A stretch of DNA of 64,000 nucleotides from Branchipolynoe longqiensis (Eukaryota; Annelida; Polychaeta; Phyllodocida; Polynoidae): the NCBI GenBank assembly GCA_030323885.1, contig CM059186.1, forward strand, positions 149,146,407-149,210,406, given 5' to 3'. The first letter of the stretch is position 1. Every line of letters begins with the position of its first letter. Below are positions 20,494 through 30,436 of the stretch, one piece after another. The notes beneath the pieces are model-generated. The model was not told the DNA's origin, searched no databases, and saw nothing but the letters and a program-made list of their open reading frames with translations. Both the position numbers and the translations under genes were made by a program.

Positions 20494-21937
20494 AGCCGCC
20501 GTAGCCACAGGAGCCACTGCAGCCACAGGAGCCACAGGAAGCAAGCCTGCCTCACGTCGGCAGTCCTCCTCCAACCCCTGCGACAAGATGTGGTTAATGC
20601 CTGCCCGCGTGTTGAGGAACCGCTCCAGCGGCATCATCATCAGCAAGTCCCACATGTAGTTGGCAAACGCCGCATGCTCCATCATTTCTGCTAGGGGGTG
20701 GCTGCATGCCCTTCAGCAGGTCTCCAGACTCTTCGAACCTCTTTTCTATCGCAGCCAGCCAGTTGACGTCGTCTGGGGCTGCCCTCTTCCCCTTTGCCCG
20801 CTCTCGTAATGGAGCGGGAGGTGTGGCGGGAACATCCTCCTCCATCTCCAGCTCGAGATCTGCACAGTCATTCTCGGCAGCATCAAGATCCCTCTGCGCA
20901 GCGTCGAAGGCAGCCATCACCTGCAAGGCAAGATCATAAAATAACATAAGTAACATGAATGCAAATCGATGTTTCCACAAAAGACGTAAACAACAATAAT
21001 AAAGTCAACAATAATAAAGAACAAAAAAAATATATAAGGTGAAATGATTAACAACAAATATATAACGTTAAACGATTAACTTGATTTATCATGATTAATT
21101 ACGTAAATAACATTGGTTTGTAGACTTCTTCAGAATAATAGGGGTTTTACGAGAATCCTAATGCCCACTCTAGCCCAAACTAGTGAGAAGGATAAAAGAT
21201 TTTGTACTTACAGTTCTGCAAGGCTCCGGCCGGTGACGGACGACGGACTGCAGGAAACCGAACTTCAGTTTGGGCGGTCTGTCCCCGCTCTTTTTTTTGT
21301 GGAGCCGCATGTTGGTGTCCCGGAGCGACTTGAACCACCCCTGCAGATGGATGGATGTCCTCCCCATCCGGTTCGTCTGGTCCTCCCACATCTTCCCCTT
21401 CCTGTCGGAGCGGCGGTAGTCCGTCATCTTCACGTTCCAGATGAGGGGATTTTCCTGCAGCATCTGGTCCTCCTCGATAAGTGGCAGAGAACAGTTGCTT
21501 TTCTTCGCCCTCTTTTTCTTGGCAGAGGGGAAGCCAGAGGTGCTGTTGGAGGCTGAGGCTGAGGTGGAGGCCGAGGTGGTGGAGGCGACGGATGACGCAC
21601 ACGAGCTGCTACGAGAAGCAGGAGATGGAGAAATGGAGCGGGGCCGCGCCTGGCTCTGCATCTGCGTCTCCACCTCCATCTCCGTCTCTTCCGGCTGGCT
21701 AGATGCAGAGTGGTGTGCTGCAGAGTGGTGTGCTGGAGCATGGTGTGCCGCAGAGTGGTGTTCTGGAGAGTGGTGTGGTGAGCAGGCAGGTGATGACACC
21801 GGTGATGGTGATGCTGGTGATGCTGGTGAAGCTGGCAGAATATGCTTCTTCCTGCCTCTCCCATGGCCTAGTCCTCCTCCAGTAGTCAGAGCAGCCTTGC
21901 AGGCAGCTGTAGTAGTGGTGTTCCTCTTAGCAGGCAT
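20485..21937 (-). pseudogene. Harbinger MADF/BESS-type DNA-binding cofactor, two exons
   Basis: Minus-strand gene. Start ATG at 21937 (MPAKRNTTTT), about 35 bp downstream of a TATA box. Exon 1 (21937-21212, exactly 242 codons) encodes a Ser/Pro/Ala/His-rich low-complexity region, a basic stretch (KKKRAKKS, likely nuclear localisation) and a MADF domain (LIEEDQMLQENPLIWN...WEDQTNRMG...WFKSLRD). Intron 20921-21211 starts GTAAGT and ends CTTGCCTTGCAG. Exon 2 continues in phase with an acidic coiled region, then NWLAAIEKRFEESGDLLKGM; a 1-nt frameshift near 20705 precedes a BESS-like tail (AFANYMWDLLMMMP). The stop codon is missing because of the deletion that joins it to the transposase. In characterised Harbinger systems this partner recruits transposase to the ends and the nucleus. 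Confidence 0.82.
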
Positions 21938-21970
21938 GGTGGCAGTCTGTGGAGAAACCAAAAACTCCAG

Positions 21971-21980
21971 GGTATTTATA
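21971..21980 (-). promoter_or_regulatory. TATA box of the MADF cofactor gene
   Basis: On the minus strand GTATAAATAC, upstream of the 21937 ATG, next to the palindrome CCGATCACGTGATCGG (about 21992-22007) that contains an E-box-type CACGTG. Confidence 0.6.
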
Positions 21981-22434
21981 CCCAGGCGCCGACCGATCAC
22001 GTGATCGGGGCGTGGCCTATCGGTCATTTCACACGTCATCATATGCTTTGCATATGTTATGCATAAGTTTTGAATGCATTGAGCACACGCTACTCATATG
22101 CTTCTACGCTAGGCATACGGTGGCCATACGTCGGCATAGGTTAGTCATACTCTAGACCTGTCACCTCCAACCGTCAAAATACGTCCCAATACGCCGAGTA
22201 TACGTCGTCATATGGTTTGCATACATCGCTATACGGTAGGGATACGGTAGACATTCACCAGCCATATGCTGCGCGTATGCTTCATACGTTGCTGGGACAC
22301 CCCGTGGTGCAAAAAGTTCGCCGTACGCCAACCTATTTTGATTTTCAAATAATTTTGACATGTTACGCACACACCGCCGCCATACCAAGTAGTGTGACAG
22401 GGCCTTTATTTCCACATAGGTTATGAGACAATAG

Positions 22435-23304
22435 ACCTATCCCGTTGAACAGGTTCCGGGTCGGGAAACCACCACTGATACACTAGCCATACAATCATAT
22501 CTCTTAGCGTTAGCCGCTCCATAACTTGCTCGCAACTCCCTCTACTTTACTCACGTAATCGTGTAGTATTATGGATTGTGTGTGGTGAGGGTGTATGTGT
22601 GTGTGTGGTGGTGGTGTGTGTATGGTGGTGGGGGTTTAGGGATGTGGTAAAGGTGTAGCTGTGTGGTAGGGGGTTTAGCTGTGTGTGATGGGGGTAGGTG
22701 TGTGGTTGGGGTTTAGGTGTGTGTTGGGGGGTGTAGGGGGTAGTGGGGGTATAGGTGTGTGTGGTGGGGGTTTAGGGCTGTGGTGGGGGTGTAGGTGTGT
22801 GGTGGGGGTTTAGGAATGCTAAAGATTCTGAGGTGCCGCTCTGCAAGACACCCCCACACCAAAACAAACCACCTACACCTCCACCACACACACATCCCTA
22901 AGCCTCCACCACACCCCTACACCCCACCACACACCCCCACCACACCCACTAACCACACACCCCTACATCCCACCCCCCACCACACACACCGAAATCCTCA
23001 CCACACCTATACACCTCCACCACACACCCATCACACAACCATATGCCCCAACCACACACCCCACCATAACACCTACACCCCAACCACACCCAACCCCCAC
23101 CACCACCCCCCCCTCAACCCCTACCACAGACACCCCAACCACACATCCTCTACCCCTACCCCACCACACACACATACCCCCCCCCCCCCCCCCCACCACC
23201 ACCACCACCATTTATGTGGTTAGTGAATGGGCTCTGGTGCTGATCCAGACTGGCTTGTATCCTGACCCGGAACCTCGCCAAAGGTGGCGTTCAACGGGAT
23301 AGGT
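22435..23304. mobile_element. Foldback-like element with GT-rich and CA-rich arms
   Basis: The ends are inverted: ACCTATCCCGTTGAAC (22435) followed by AGGTTCCGGGTC, against the complement of the right edge (ACCTATCCCGTTGAAC, then 16 extra bases, then AGGTTCCGGGTC) ending 23304. Between them, 22570-22815 is GGTGTG/GGGTTTAGG-rich and 22850-23215 is its C/A-rich counterpart, so the arms could pair over some 200 bp. A target duplication is not evident. Open frames here (Pro/His/Thr or Gly/Val-rich) are simple-repeat artefacts. Confidence 0.6.
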
Positions 23305-23394
23305 GTATTGAGGATATGCGTGTAACGTAGGCATCACATTACTCCTGCACCGTGGTTGGATAGAAGCAGTTCCTTCTACTATCAAGTATATGTA

Positions 23395-23790
23395 AATAAA
23401 ACAAAAAGCACAAATCTATTCACTGCTACGATCTAATTCTCTTATTTAGAATCATGAATATTCACTCGTGGGTTGAAATAATGTTATTTATGAGAATAGC
23501 CTACTCAAAAAGTGAAATCCTGTCAAATTAAACCCAAAATCCAAGTGATATTAACGCCGCAGCTGCATCCCGTGGTATCAGCAGTAATATTGTCAAATGT
23601 AAAGAAAACATAAAGCACAAATCTATTCACTGCTACGATCTAGTTATGTTATTTAGAATCATGAATATTCACTCTGGGGTTGAAATAATGTTATTTATGA
23701 GAATACCCTACTCAAAAAAGTGAAATCCGGTCAAATTAAACCCAAAATCCAAGCGATATTAACGCTGCCGCTGCATCAGTGGCGTTATAG
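23395..23790 (+). repeat. 205-bp tandem duplication of the dispersed CGATATTAACG repeat
   Basis: GCACAAATCTATTCACTGCTA starts at 23408 and again near 23613; both units run through ATCATGAATATTCACT, GTTATTTATGAGAATA and end in AAGYGATATTAACGC. The core matches copies at 540-820, 42.0, 42.5 and 56.1 kb. Confidence 0.75.
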
Positions 23791-24861
23791 CTGTACTTTC
23801 TATCCAACCATGATGGCCAACGAGGCACTGGTCATGTGGTGCTAATCGTTTGACGCAAATCCTCAATTGGCTAAATTTTGGGATATTTAAGGCAAAAGCC
23901 TGCAAGATAATTTGTGTGTGTACTCCATTGCTATGTTAACTAGGTCATGTTGCCTGCCAAAACCAGCCTACAGAGTAAAACCAGGAAGTCAGTATCTCAG
24001 GTTGGATACGCAGGTTCAAGTTTGGATAAATGTTTTGTTTTTGAAAATATTGCACTTTCATTGGGTCATGTAAAGTTACGGTAGGCTACCTGAGAAGTAT
24101 AGCTATGTGAAGTCAGAGACGGGAGGGGGAGGGCAGGGATGGTGGGAGAGGAGGGTAGGGATGATGGGACATTACCAGCAATCCCGAACCTGTTGACTAG
24201 TGCTGCGACAACTCACCGTCAACACGAGTAGCAGCATTCCTATAGCGAATCCACGGCAACGCCATTTATCACATTTCTATCATAATAAACGTATAGCACC
24301 GATAGCAGATCAGTTTCTACATACACCAAGCTCTTATCTGCCGAAAATTGGGCTAAATTCGCTAAATGTTTTGTAGGTCCATCTATATGTTGAAAATTTG
24401 GGAGAAAATGCCACGTTTTCCCACTATATTCACAGAAAATCGCTAAACTGCCCAACTTCTACGAGCTAGTGACAGAATACGGCAGCATGTATTTTAGTGT
24501 CCGATAGCTCTCACAGATGGCAGCACCATAAGGTATCTCTAGGCACAGTTTCAGTTGTGTAGCTAAATATTTTGCCGTGTCCACATGGGGGTTGAAGTTG
24601 ACACATAAAATAAGAAATAAATCCATCAAACCAGTTTATTTTTATTGAAATATGCATTCCTTTTTATTTATTCATTGTTCCATAATCCTTGCATCCAATT
24701 ACAACAGATCTTTATTCCATTTTTTTAAATTGAAACAAACTTGTCATTGAAATATATATAATTGATGCGTACTCCGCATCTTGTGGCCGACGCTGATTGG
24801 ATGATGGCAGAATCGATCGAAGCGCCATGAACTCGCAGCAGAAAAATTAAGTTCAGAATTA
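23791..24861. other. Intergenic DNA; possible 3' end of the GT31 gene
   Basis: One G-rich patch (24121-24172). TTTATT motifs at about 24636-24680 read AATAAA on the minus strand and could serve as poly(A) signals for the gene ending at 25128, which would give a roughly 450-500-nt 3' UTR. Otherwise nothing recognised. Confidence 0.4.
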
Positions 24862-24985
24862 GGGCAGGGATGGTGGGAGGGGAGGGTAGGGATGGTGGGA
24901 GGGGAGGGCAGGGATGGTGGGAGGGGAGGGTAGGGATGGTGGGAAGGGAGGGCAGGGATGGTGGGAGGGAAGGCATGGTGCGGGG
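24862..24985 (+). repeat. G-rich 20-22-bp minisatellite
   Basis: About five units of the type GGGAGGGGAGGGTAGGGATGGT; a further unit lies at 24121-24172. Four closely spaced GGG runs per unit make G-quadruplexes plausible on the plus strand. It would be C-rich in the 3' UTR of the minus-strand gene next to it. Confidence 0.85.
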
Positions 24986-25127
24986 GTGAGCATTTTTGTA
25001 CCGACCTGACTACCTCGCCTCTTCGACCAAACCAACTAACTCAGCTAAATATAAGTATCGTTGGTTTGAGCACTTGACGCTGCATGACAAAATAGTCGAA
25101 GCGGGTCGGGTGAGGTCGGGTGGGATG

Positions 25128-26888
25128 TCAAACCACGACCTGTGGACACTGAGACCAGATCTGCATGACCCGCGGTGAACTCACCTCGTGCACCGTGTAC
25201 ACCGTTCTTGAGGCGAACCCACCGCACGTTCCGTTCTGACCCAGCTTCGGCCACCCCATGAACCCGTGCACCCTCACCAGTTTATAACCGAGCTTGCGTG
25301 CGCATATTGCCACATACACGTCCTCCAGGAAGAAGAACGGGATGCTGGGGGACGTCCGCAGAACCCCGCGTGCCACCTGGCGGGGCATGATGTAACCGGT
25401 ACCGGAACAAAAGCCGGGGTAGCTCTTATGCGGATAGTCGATGATCGAAGCATAGTACTTGCTGCGTGGATTTCTTATCGGACCGGCCTTCTGTGTACAA
25501 GCTCCAAAGATGACATTTGCGAACTGGCGAGACTCGAGGAGCCAGAGTATATTTTCTACGTGCGTGTACACATCGTCATCCGTCTTCATGATGAATTGCG
25601 CAAAGGGACAAAATGCCTCCGCCCACTCGAGCGCCATTAAGGTTTTCAGTGTCAGATTGCGGTAGCTATCGGTGAAGTTTTGTAATATTAGATCCTTGAA
25701 TTGCCGCCTCTCCTGAACCATGGCGGCATCTGAACCGGGCGACTTGTGGCCCAGCAGGAAAGCGTACCGGACCTGCGGGTGGGTGTTGCCACGTGTCAGC
25801 CTCCCCCACGTGAAACGGATGCTCTCGCGCCGCTTCCGTTGCGCATGCATGGTCGTGATGAGGATAAGGAGCTTGAGCGATGGCGTAGTCCCAGCACACA
25901 CTTCGGGCGAGTTAATGGTGAAACTGTAAGGTCTTTTAAAACAGTTCGAGCACGACTCGGCTTGATTTGTTCTGTTCAGGTCCACAGAGGACTGGCCCTT
26001 CCCTGGCTGCTGCTGTTTCTGCTGCTGCTGTTTCTGCTGCTGCTGCTCTTTCTGCTGCCGCTCTTTCTGCTGCTGCTGCTGCTGCTGTTTCTGCTGCTGC
26101 TGTTTCTGTTGCTGTTTCTGCTGCTGCTGCTGCTGTTTCTGCTGCTGCTGTTTCTGCTGTTGCTGTTTCTGCTGCTGCTGTTTCTGCTGCTGCTGTTTCT
26201 GTTGCTCTTTCTGCTTCTGCTGCTCTTTCTGCCTCTGCTGCTGTTTCTGCTGCTGCTTTTTCTGCTGCTGCTCTTTCTGCTGCTGCTGCTCTTTCTGTTG
26301 CTCTTTCTGCTTCTGCTGCTCTTTCTTCTGCTGCTGCTCTTTCTGCTGCCGCTGCTCTTTCTGCTGCTGCTTCTGCTGCTTCTTCTCTATGATTCTCACA
26401 GGTGATTTTCCTACCTTTTCAAACGTATTTGTGTTTTCAACTGTCATGTTAATAATATTATTATTATTATGATTATGATCATCACCAGACGCGGTGGTAG
26501 CAGCCCCTCCTGTCTCGTGCGCTGTGGTCTCATTGACGCAGCCCCTCCCGCCGCCAGTCGGCGACACTCGCACATTTGCAGACTTGGTTGTTTTTGAGAC
26601 GCCCCCTCCGCTGGAGCAGGGCTGTGTAGCCGGCGCTTCCGTCGCTTTCTGTGCATCCCGCTTGGTGGCGTCTGTGTGTGTCGTCTGCCTGCATCCGTCG
26701 CGAGCTGGGCGATGACCTTGACCTTGACCTTGGTCAGCGCACTGGTGCTTGGTGACCAGGAGGTCGTGGTAGGCGAGGTAGAGGAGCAGAAGGGCGCCCA
26801 GGCATAGGAACGGGTGGTGGGAAGCGCGTGTGAGGATGCGAACAAGCATGGCGCAGTGGTCAGAGGTCTGCAATGTGGGACAGCACAT
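25128..26888 (-). CDS. GT31 beta-1,3-glycosyltransferase (B3GALT/B3GNT-like) with Gln/Lys/Glu-rich stalk
   Basis: Single 586-codon open frame, the only intact host-type gene here. It is a type II Golgi enzyme transferring Gal or GlcNAc in beta-1,3 linkage from a UDP-sugar; the exact sugar cannot be read from sequence. Signal anchor at residues 26-45 (FLCLGALLLLYLAY); Met14 is an alternative start giving a more usual short tail. Residues 168-298 are almost only Gln, Lys and Glu, encoded by CAG-rich DNA, an unusually long stalk. Catalytic domain about 320-545: RRESIRFTWG (353-362), the metal/UDP-binding DDD in KTDDDVY (437-439), YPGFCSGTGY (490-499) and LEDVYVA (EDV 522-524), all family hallmarks. 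N-glycosylation sequons at N119, N147, N305, N404, N411 and N552. No intron, as in many B3GALT genes. Domain length is normal, so it is probably functional. Confidence 0.9.
   Translation of the reverse strand: MCCPTLQTSDHCAMLVRILTRASHHPFLCLGALLLLYLAYHDLLVTKHQCADQGQGQGHRPARDGCRQTTHTDATKRDAQKATEAPATQPCSSGGGVSKTTKSANVRVSPTGGGRGCVNETTAHETGGAATTASGDDHNHNNNNIINMTVENTNTFEKVGKSPVRIIEKKQQKQQQKEQRQQKEQQQKKEQQKQKEQQKEQQQQKEQQQKKQQQKQQQRQKEQQKQKEQQKQQQQKQQQQKQQQQKQQQQKQQQQQQKQQQKQQQQKQQQQQQQKERQQKEQQQQKQQQQKQQQPGKGQSSVDLNRTNQAESCSNCFKRPYSFTINSPEVCAGTTPSLKLLILITTMHAQRKRRESIRFTWGRLTRGNTHPQVRYAFLLGHKSPGSDAAMVQERRQFKDLILQNFTDSYRNLTLKTLMALEWAEAFCPFAQFIMKTDDDVYTHVENILWLLESRQFANVIFGACTQKAGPIRNPRSKYYASIIDYPHKSYPGFCSGTGYIMPRQVARGVLRTSPSIPFFFLEDVYVAICARKLGYKLVRVHGFMGWPKLGQNGTCGGFASRTVYTVHEVSSPRVMQIWSQCPQVVV
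26009..26390 (-). repeat. CAG-rich trinucleotide repeat coding the stalk
   Basis: Imperfect CAG/AAG/GAG triplets on the minus strand (CTG/CTT/CTC on plus). It stays open on the opposite strand as poly-Leu and in another frame as poly-Ala, both artefacts. The purity of CAG blocks makes length polymorphism likely. Confidence 0.9.
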
Positions 26889-26989
26889 TTACATGGTGAT
26901 GGTAGTAGTTAATGCTACAAGACTCTACTGCCCATCGTCAGACTCAACACAACCGGCACAGTTTAGGTATCTGCATTTAAAGTTGGACC

Positions 26990-27297
26990 AGATGTGATGG
27001 CTGAATCAGTAGAGTATAGGCTTCCCGTGTGGAAGGTCAGGAGTTTGAACCCGGCCGAGTCAAACTGGTAACTTACTAAATTGGCACTCAGCATTACTAG
27101 GATAGGGCAAGGACTGGTTAGCTCAGTATCATGATAATGTGACTGAGTGGGAAGTCAGGTCATGGTTCCGCTTGCCTTGTCTCCCAGTGGGGCAGCACTA
27201 TAAAGTCAGCATGAGTATGCACGGTCACAATTCGGTGCCCATTCTTATATGACATTAATGTTGCTGGGATGTAAAACCCCAACTAACAAACACATTA
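26990..27297 (+). mobile_element. SINE family II, complete
   Basis: tRNA-like head (GATGTGATGGCTGAATCAGTAG; B-box region GGAGTTTGAACCCGG), body (ACTAGGATAGGGCAAGGACT, GGGGCAGCACTATAAAG) and tail GCTGGGATGTAAAACCCC. Lies about 100 bp upstream of the GT31 start, in its probable promoter or 5' UTR region. Confidence 0.85.
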
Positions 27298-27305
27298 TAA
27301 TTTGA

Positions 27306-27395
27306 TGTGACGGGATAGCCGAATCGGTAAGAGCACTGGCTGGCTTTCTGTGCTTTGTAGGTTCAAAACTTGACCGAGTCAAACCAATAGGCGAT
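27306..27395 (+). mobile_element. SINE family II head fragment
   Basis: GTGACGGGATAGCCGAATCGG through ACCGAGTCAAACCAATAGG only; directly follows the complete copy. Confidence 0.6.
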
Positions 27396-27487
27396 GTACA
27401 ATAAAACCACCATATGACGTATTTACAACTTTGTTTTATAAGGTTGAAGGGGAGAGACATTTCATTTACAAGAAACGGCAACCTTAA

Positions 27488-28178
27488 AGCTGTATAGTCC
27501 GATGAAGCATCAAGTTTTCAAAATCAAAACAATTATCTAGATTTGATTATACATATCTAACTTAGATTCTGATGCACTTATTAAAGTTGCATTGTCCGAT
27601 GGTTTTGAGTTTCTCTCATTTTCTGAGATAAGCATATTATGTTGATCATTATAATCTACCTCAGTTTAGTTTGAAGTCACTTTTATTTTAAATGGCAAAC
27701 TTTTGAGATATTTGAAGTGTAAACGTGTTAAATTAATTTTGGCAAGCTTGCCAAAACTCTAACACCATAGGCTTCTGCAGTTCTATTCAATTGCCGCAAT
27801 ATTCCCTTATATGTGACAACAAATGTTTAATAAGTGCACCAGTATCTAAGTTAGATATGTAGAATCAAATCTAAATAATTGTTTTTGTTTTGAAAATTTG
27901 ATGTTGTCATCGGACCATGCAGCTTTAAGTATTTATTGCCACATAGAAGGGAACACTGAGTCAATTTAATAGAACCTGTTACTGCAGAAGCATATGGTAT
28001 CAGAGTTTTGGCGTGCTTCCCAAAATTATTTTCACATGTTTGAATTGCAAATATCTCTAAAGGTAGCCATTTCAATTAAAAGTTACTTCAAACTAAAGCA
28101 AGGTAGATTATAATGATCAATTTAATATAGTTATCTCAGAAAAATGTCAGAAACTCAAAACTATCGGACTATGCAACT
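27488..28178 (+). mobile_element. TTAA-flanked MITE containing an inverted copy of itself
   Basis: The outer element runs AGCTGTATAGTCCGATG...ATCGGACTATGCAACT between TTAA sites (27484-27487, 28179-28182). An inner copy in opposite orientation (27585-27924) is inserted at a TTAA in the outer copy (TTAA at 27581-27584 and 27925-27928). Other family members show the uninterrupted site (CACTTATTAAGC near 37680), so the inner insertion duplicated TTAA, or an inner TA. Non-coding. Confidence 0.85.
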
Positions 28179-28299
28179 TTAAACAGGAGAATCTTGAGAA
28201 CAGATTGGCATTTTTTAAAGCAATGCTGCTGCTCTTACATTCTTTCTTTTTTTGGGTACATTAGTTGTTTAAGCAGGGGAAATTTCAGTCGCAGACGAC

Positions 28300-28482
28300 T
28301 GGTCTTCCTCATTCCACTGCTCCTTGCCCTATCCTAGTAATGCCAAGCGTCTGGCTAGGAAGCGACAAGTATCAATTTTTAGGTCATTGGTTTGACTTGA
28401 CCAGGATTCGAACCCACGACCCCACGATCTACCAGCACGGGAGACGGATGCTCTAACTCATTCGGCCATCCCGACTGGCTTT
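28300..28482 (-). mobile_element. SINE family II copy, minus strand
   Basis: Complement of head and proximal body: CCTAGTAATGCCAAGCG, TTGGTTTGACTTGACC, GGATTCGAACCCACGACC, CATTCGGCCATCCCGAC. The 3' half is missing. Confidence 0.8.
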
Positions 28483-28970
28483 GGTAACTTATTCCATGAA
28501 AATGCACCAAACCCACTTGCTATATGATTAGAGTCTGACATAATATCATCTGACTAGGAGTTTGGGTTGACCATTTAAAGGTCGGGATTGCCCAGATATC
28601 TGGTGTCTGATCATTGATAATTCAATAGGCGGCCGCCAACTCAATGTTTTACAGAGTTCTCCCACCTTCCAAACCCTAATAATGAATTCAGGTATTTGGA
28701 TGACCTAAAAATAACAAGTTCATTGGAGGTTTGGCATCAGGATGGCATACAACAAACAAATTGTGTTGTGAGTTCATGATTTCGATTGGAAGAATAAGGT
28801 TAAAGATTGATTCAAGTGGAAGTGCTACATATCTCTCTCCCTGTGTTACAAACCATGGCCGAGAACTCAGTAAAATAGCAATTATGTGTCAACTGTGCCA
28901 CAGGCAAGTCTCACATAATCATCCTATATATATATATGTATGTGTATGTTGCTAAGACATAGCATTTCAC

Positions 28971-29614
28971 AAACTTCCGAGTGAGTGGCCTGTTGCACCC
29001 GGCGGGGGGCCGCCGGCGAGGTGCATGCCGGTGTCGCAGTTTGAGCGTCCTGCCAGTTTCAGCTGACTGCATACACTCAAACTCAAGGCATTGTCAATGG
29101 TCGTGAGCAATCTTCATACAGAAAATACAGAAGAAGTGAAATATCTTTAAAACCACACCACCTATTAACAAATCGCTTAGTACACATATAGAAAACATCT
29201 TTACCAAAAAGATTATATTAAATTTATAAGGTTAGTGTTCTGGATTTCTATTTATTTTGAATAAAACTAATGTTTTGCACTGCGCGTACCGTCAAACTCA
29301 AGGCATTGTCAATGGTGGTGCGCAATCTTCATACAGAAAATACAGCAAAAGTGAAATATCTCTAAAAGCACACCACCTAGAAACAAATCACCTGGTACAC
29401 ACACATATAGAAAACATCTTTACCAAAAACATTATATTAAATTCATAAGGTTAGTGACGATGCTGTCAGATTTTGATGCATTCGCATGAAACTGACAGTC
29501 AGCTCAAACTGACAGGGTGCTCAAACTGCGACACCGGACCCCCACCCCGGAGAGCAGGGGGGGTGGGGGGTGGGGGGGGACACTACAGGGCTTATTAGTA
29601 TTACATGCAATAAG
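28971..29614 (+). repeat. Dispersed G-rich repeat interrupted by a TIR element
   Basis: 28971-29027 (ACTTCCGAGTGAGTGG...) and 29538-29614 (ACCCCCACCCCGG...GGACACTACAGGGCTTATTAG) together match the uninterrupted copy at 16664-16805. The intervening 29028-29537 is therefore a later insertion. Confidence 0.65.
29028..29537. mobile_element. TIR element with about two 205-bp modules
   Basis: Inverted ends CCGGTGTCGCAGTTTGAG at both sides, extended by CCTGYCAGTTT. The centre (29082-29457) holds nearly two tandem copies of the module beginning CAAGGCATTGTCAATGG and ending with a GGTTAGTG-type sequence. The same module sits in elements with different ends at 46376-47203 and 54128-54726. Non-coding. 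Confidence 0.75.
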
Positions 29615-30159
29615 GGGTGAATATTGAGACGGACAAGTGGAAATCACACAAGACTTGTCCTGGGAACAAGTGAAGAATTTTGCTTATTTCTATTACTGTA
29701 TATGTATATGCAATGTTCGAAATAAGAGCATGTCTGGGACAAGTGAAAATTCACACGGACACTTGAAAACCAAACCACACTTGTCTGGTGGACAATTGAA
29801 CAATTTTGCTTATTTCTATCACTGTCTATATATGTGATGTATAAGCATTATGTGAGTATAAAGCCGTGTAAGGGAATTTCTATGTTTTATTATATTATAT
29901 TGTATTATTCCGATACTATATTATTGGCCAATGGGCTATCTGCATGTATTTGCCTCCTACTCATACGGGCACCGGTGGCTCCAGCACCGCCAAACCATAC
30001 TTCCGCCGCTACCGCTGTCACTTGCGACCGGAACTTTTTCCTATGTTTTTTCCTATATGTTTTACATTGACACATCTGCGCCTATTCAAACAAACATCCA
30101 CCCTCCAAAATTAGATTATCAACTCCGTGAAGAGTGTTCACACAGATGAATGTTTTAAT
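29615..30159. other. Intergenic DNA, short direct repeats
   Basis: Two related segments (29630-29690 and 29735-29830) share CACTTGTC and GAACAATTTTGCTTATTTCTA-type sequence. No supported gene. Confidence 0.4.
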
Positions 30160-30436
30160 GTTTGTTGGAATTTTTATGTCTTAGCAACATCTAAGGTCAT
30201 ATGGGTATTGACTTCTGAGAGAGCACCCCACTGGGAGACTGCTGCTGGTACGATGACCCAACATCCCACTCAGTGACGATATCCTGATTGCTGAGCTAAC
30301 CAGTCATTTCCCTATCCTAGTAATGCCGAGTGCCAGGTTAGGCAGCGTTGAATATCAATTTTGTACGTCATTGGTTTGACTCGACGGATCCACAACCTCC
30401 TGCATAGGAAGCCATCCAGCGCTCTCCCGATGACGT
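30160..30436 (-). mobile_element. SINE family II copy, minus strand
   Basis: Complement of tail to head (TTAGCAACATCTAAGGTCAT, TGAGCTAACCAGTC, CCCTATCCTAGTAATGCC, TTGGTTTGACTCGAC). Directly abuts a plus-strand copy at 30437, giving an inverted pair. Confidence 0.8.

Larger units (their letters stand above)
19102..22405. mobile_element. PIF/Harbinger DNA transposon, 3304 bp
   Basis: Terminal inverted repeats AGGGGCTGTCACACTAC (left) and, as complement, AGGCCCTGTCACACTAC (right) are flanked by TTA on both sides (19099-19101 and 22406-22408), the diagnostic 3-bp Harbinger target duplication. Two convergent genes lie inside: a DDE transposase (plus) and a MADF/Myb-like DNA-binding cofactor (minus), the standard two-gene Harbinger arrangement. 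The subterminal 400-bp zones are packed with CATACG/CGTATG-type repeats. The two genes are fused end to end by an internal deletion near 20490, so this copy is not autonomous. Confidence 0.92.

Noticed and set aside
21430..22004. Several overlapping long open frames on both strands
   Set aside because: Shadows of the low-complexity Ser/Pro/His region of the MADF gene.
22795..23223. Pro/His/Thr-rich open frame
   Set aside because: Produced by the CA-rich arm of the foldback; no start context or domain.
25746..26405. Long poly-Leu and poly-Ala open frames on the plus strand
   Set aside because: They are antisense or frame-shifted readings of the CAG-rich stalk of the GT31 gene.
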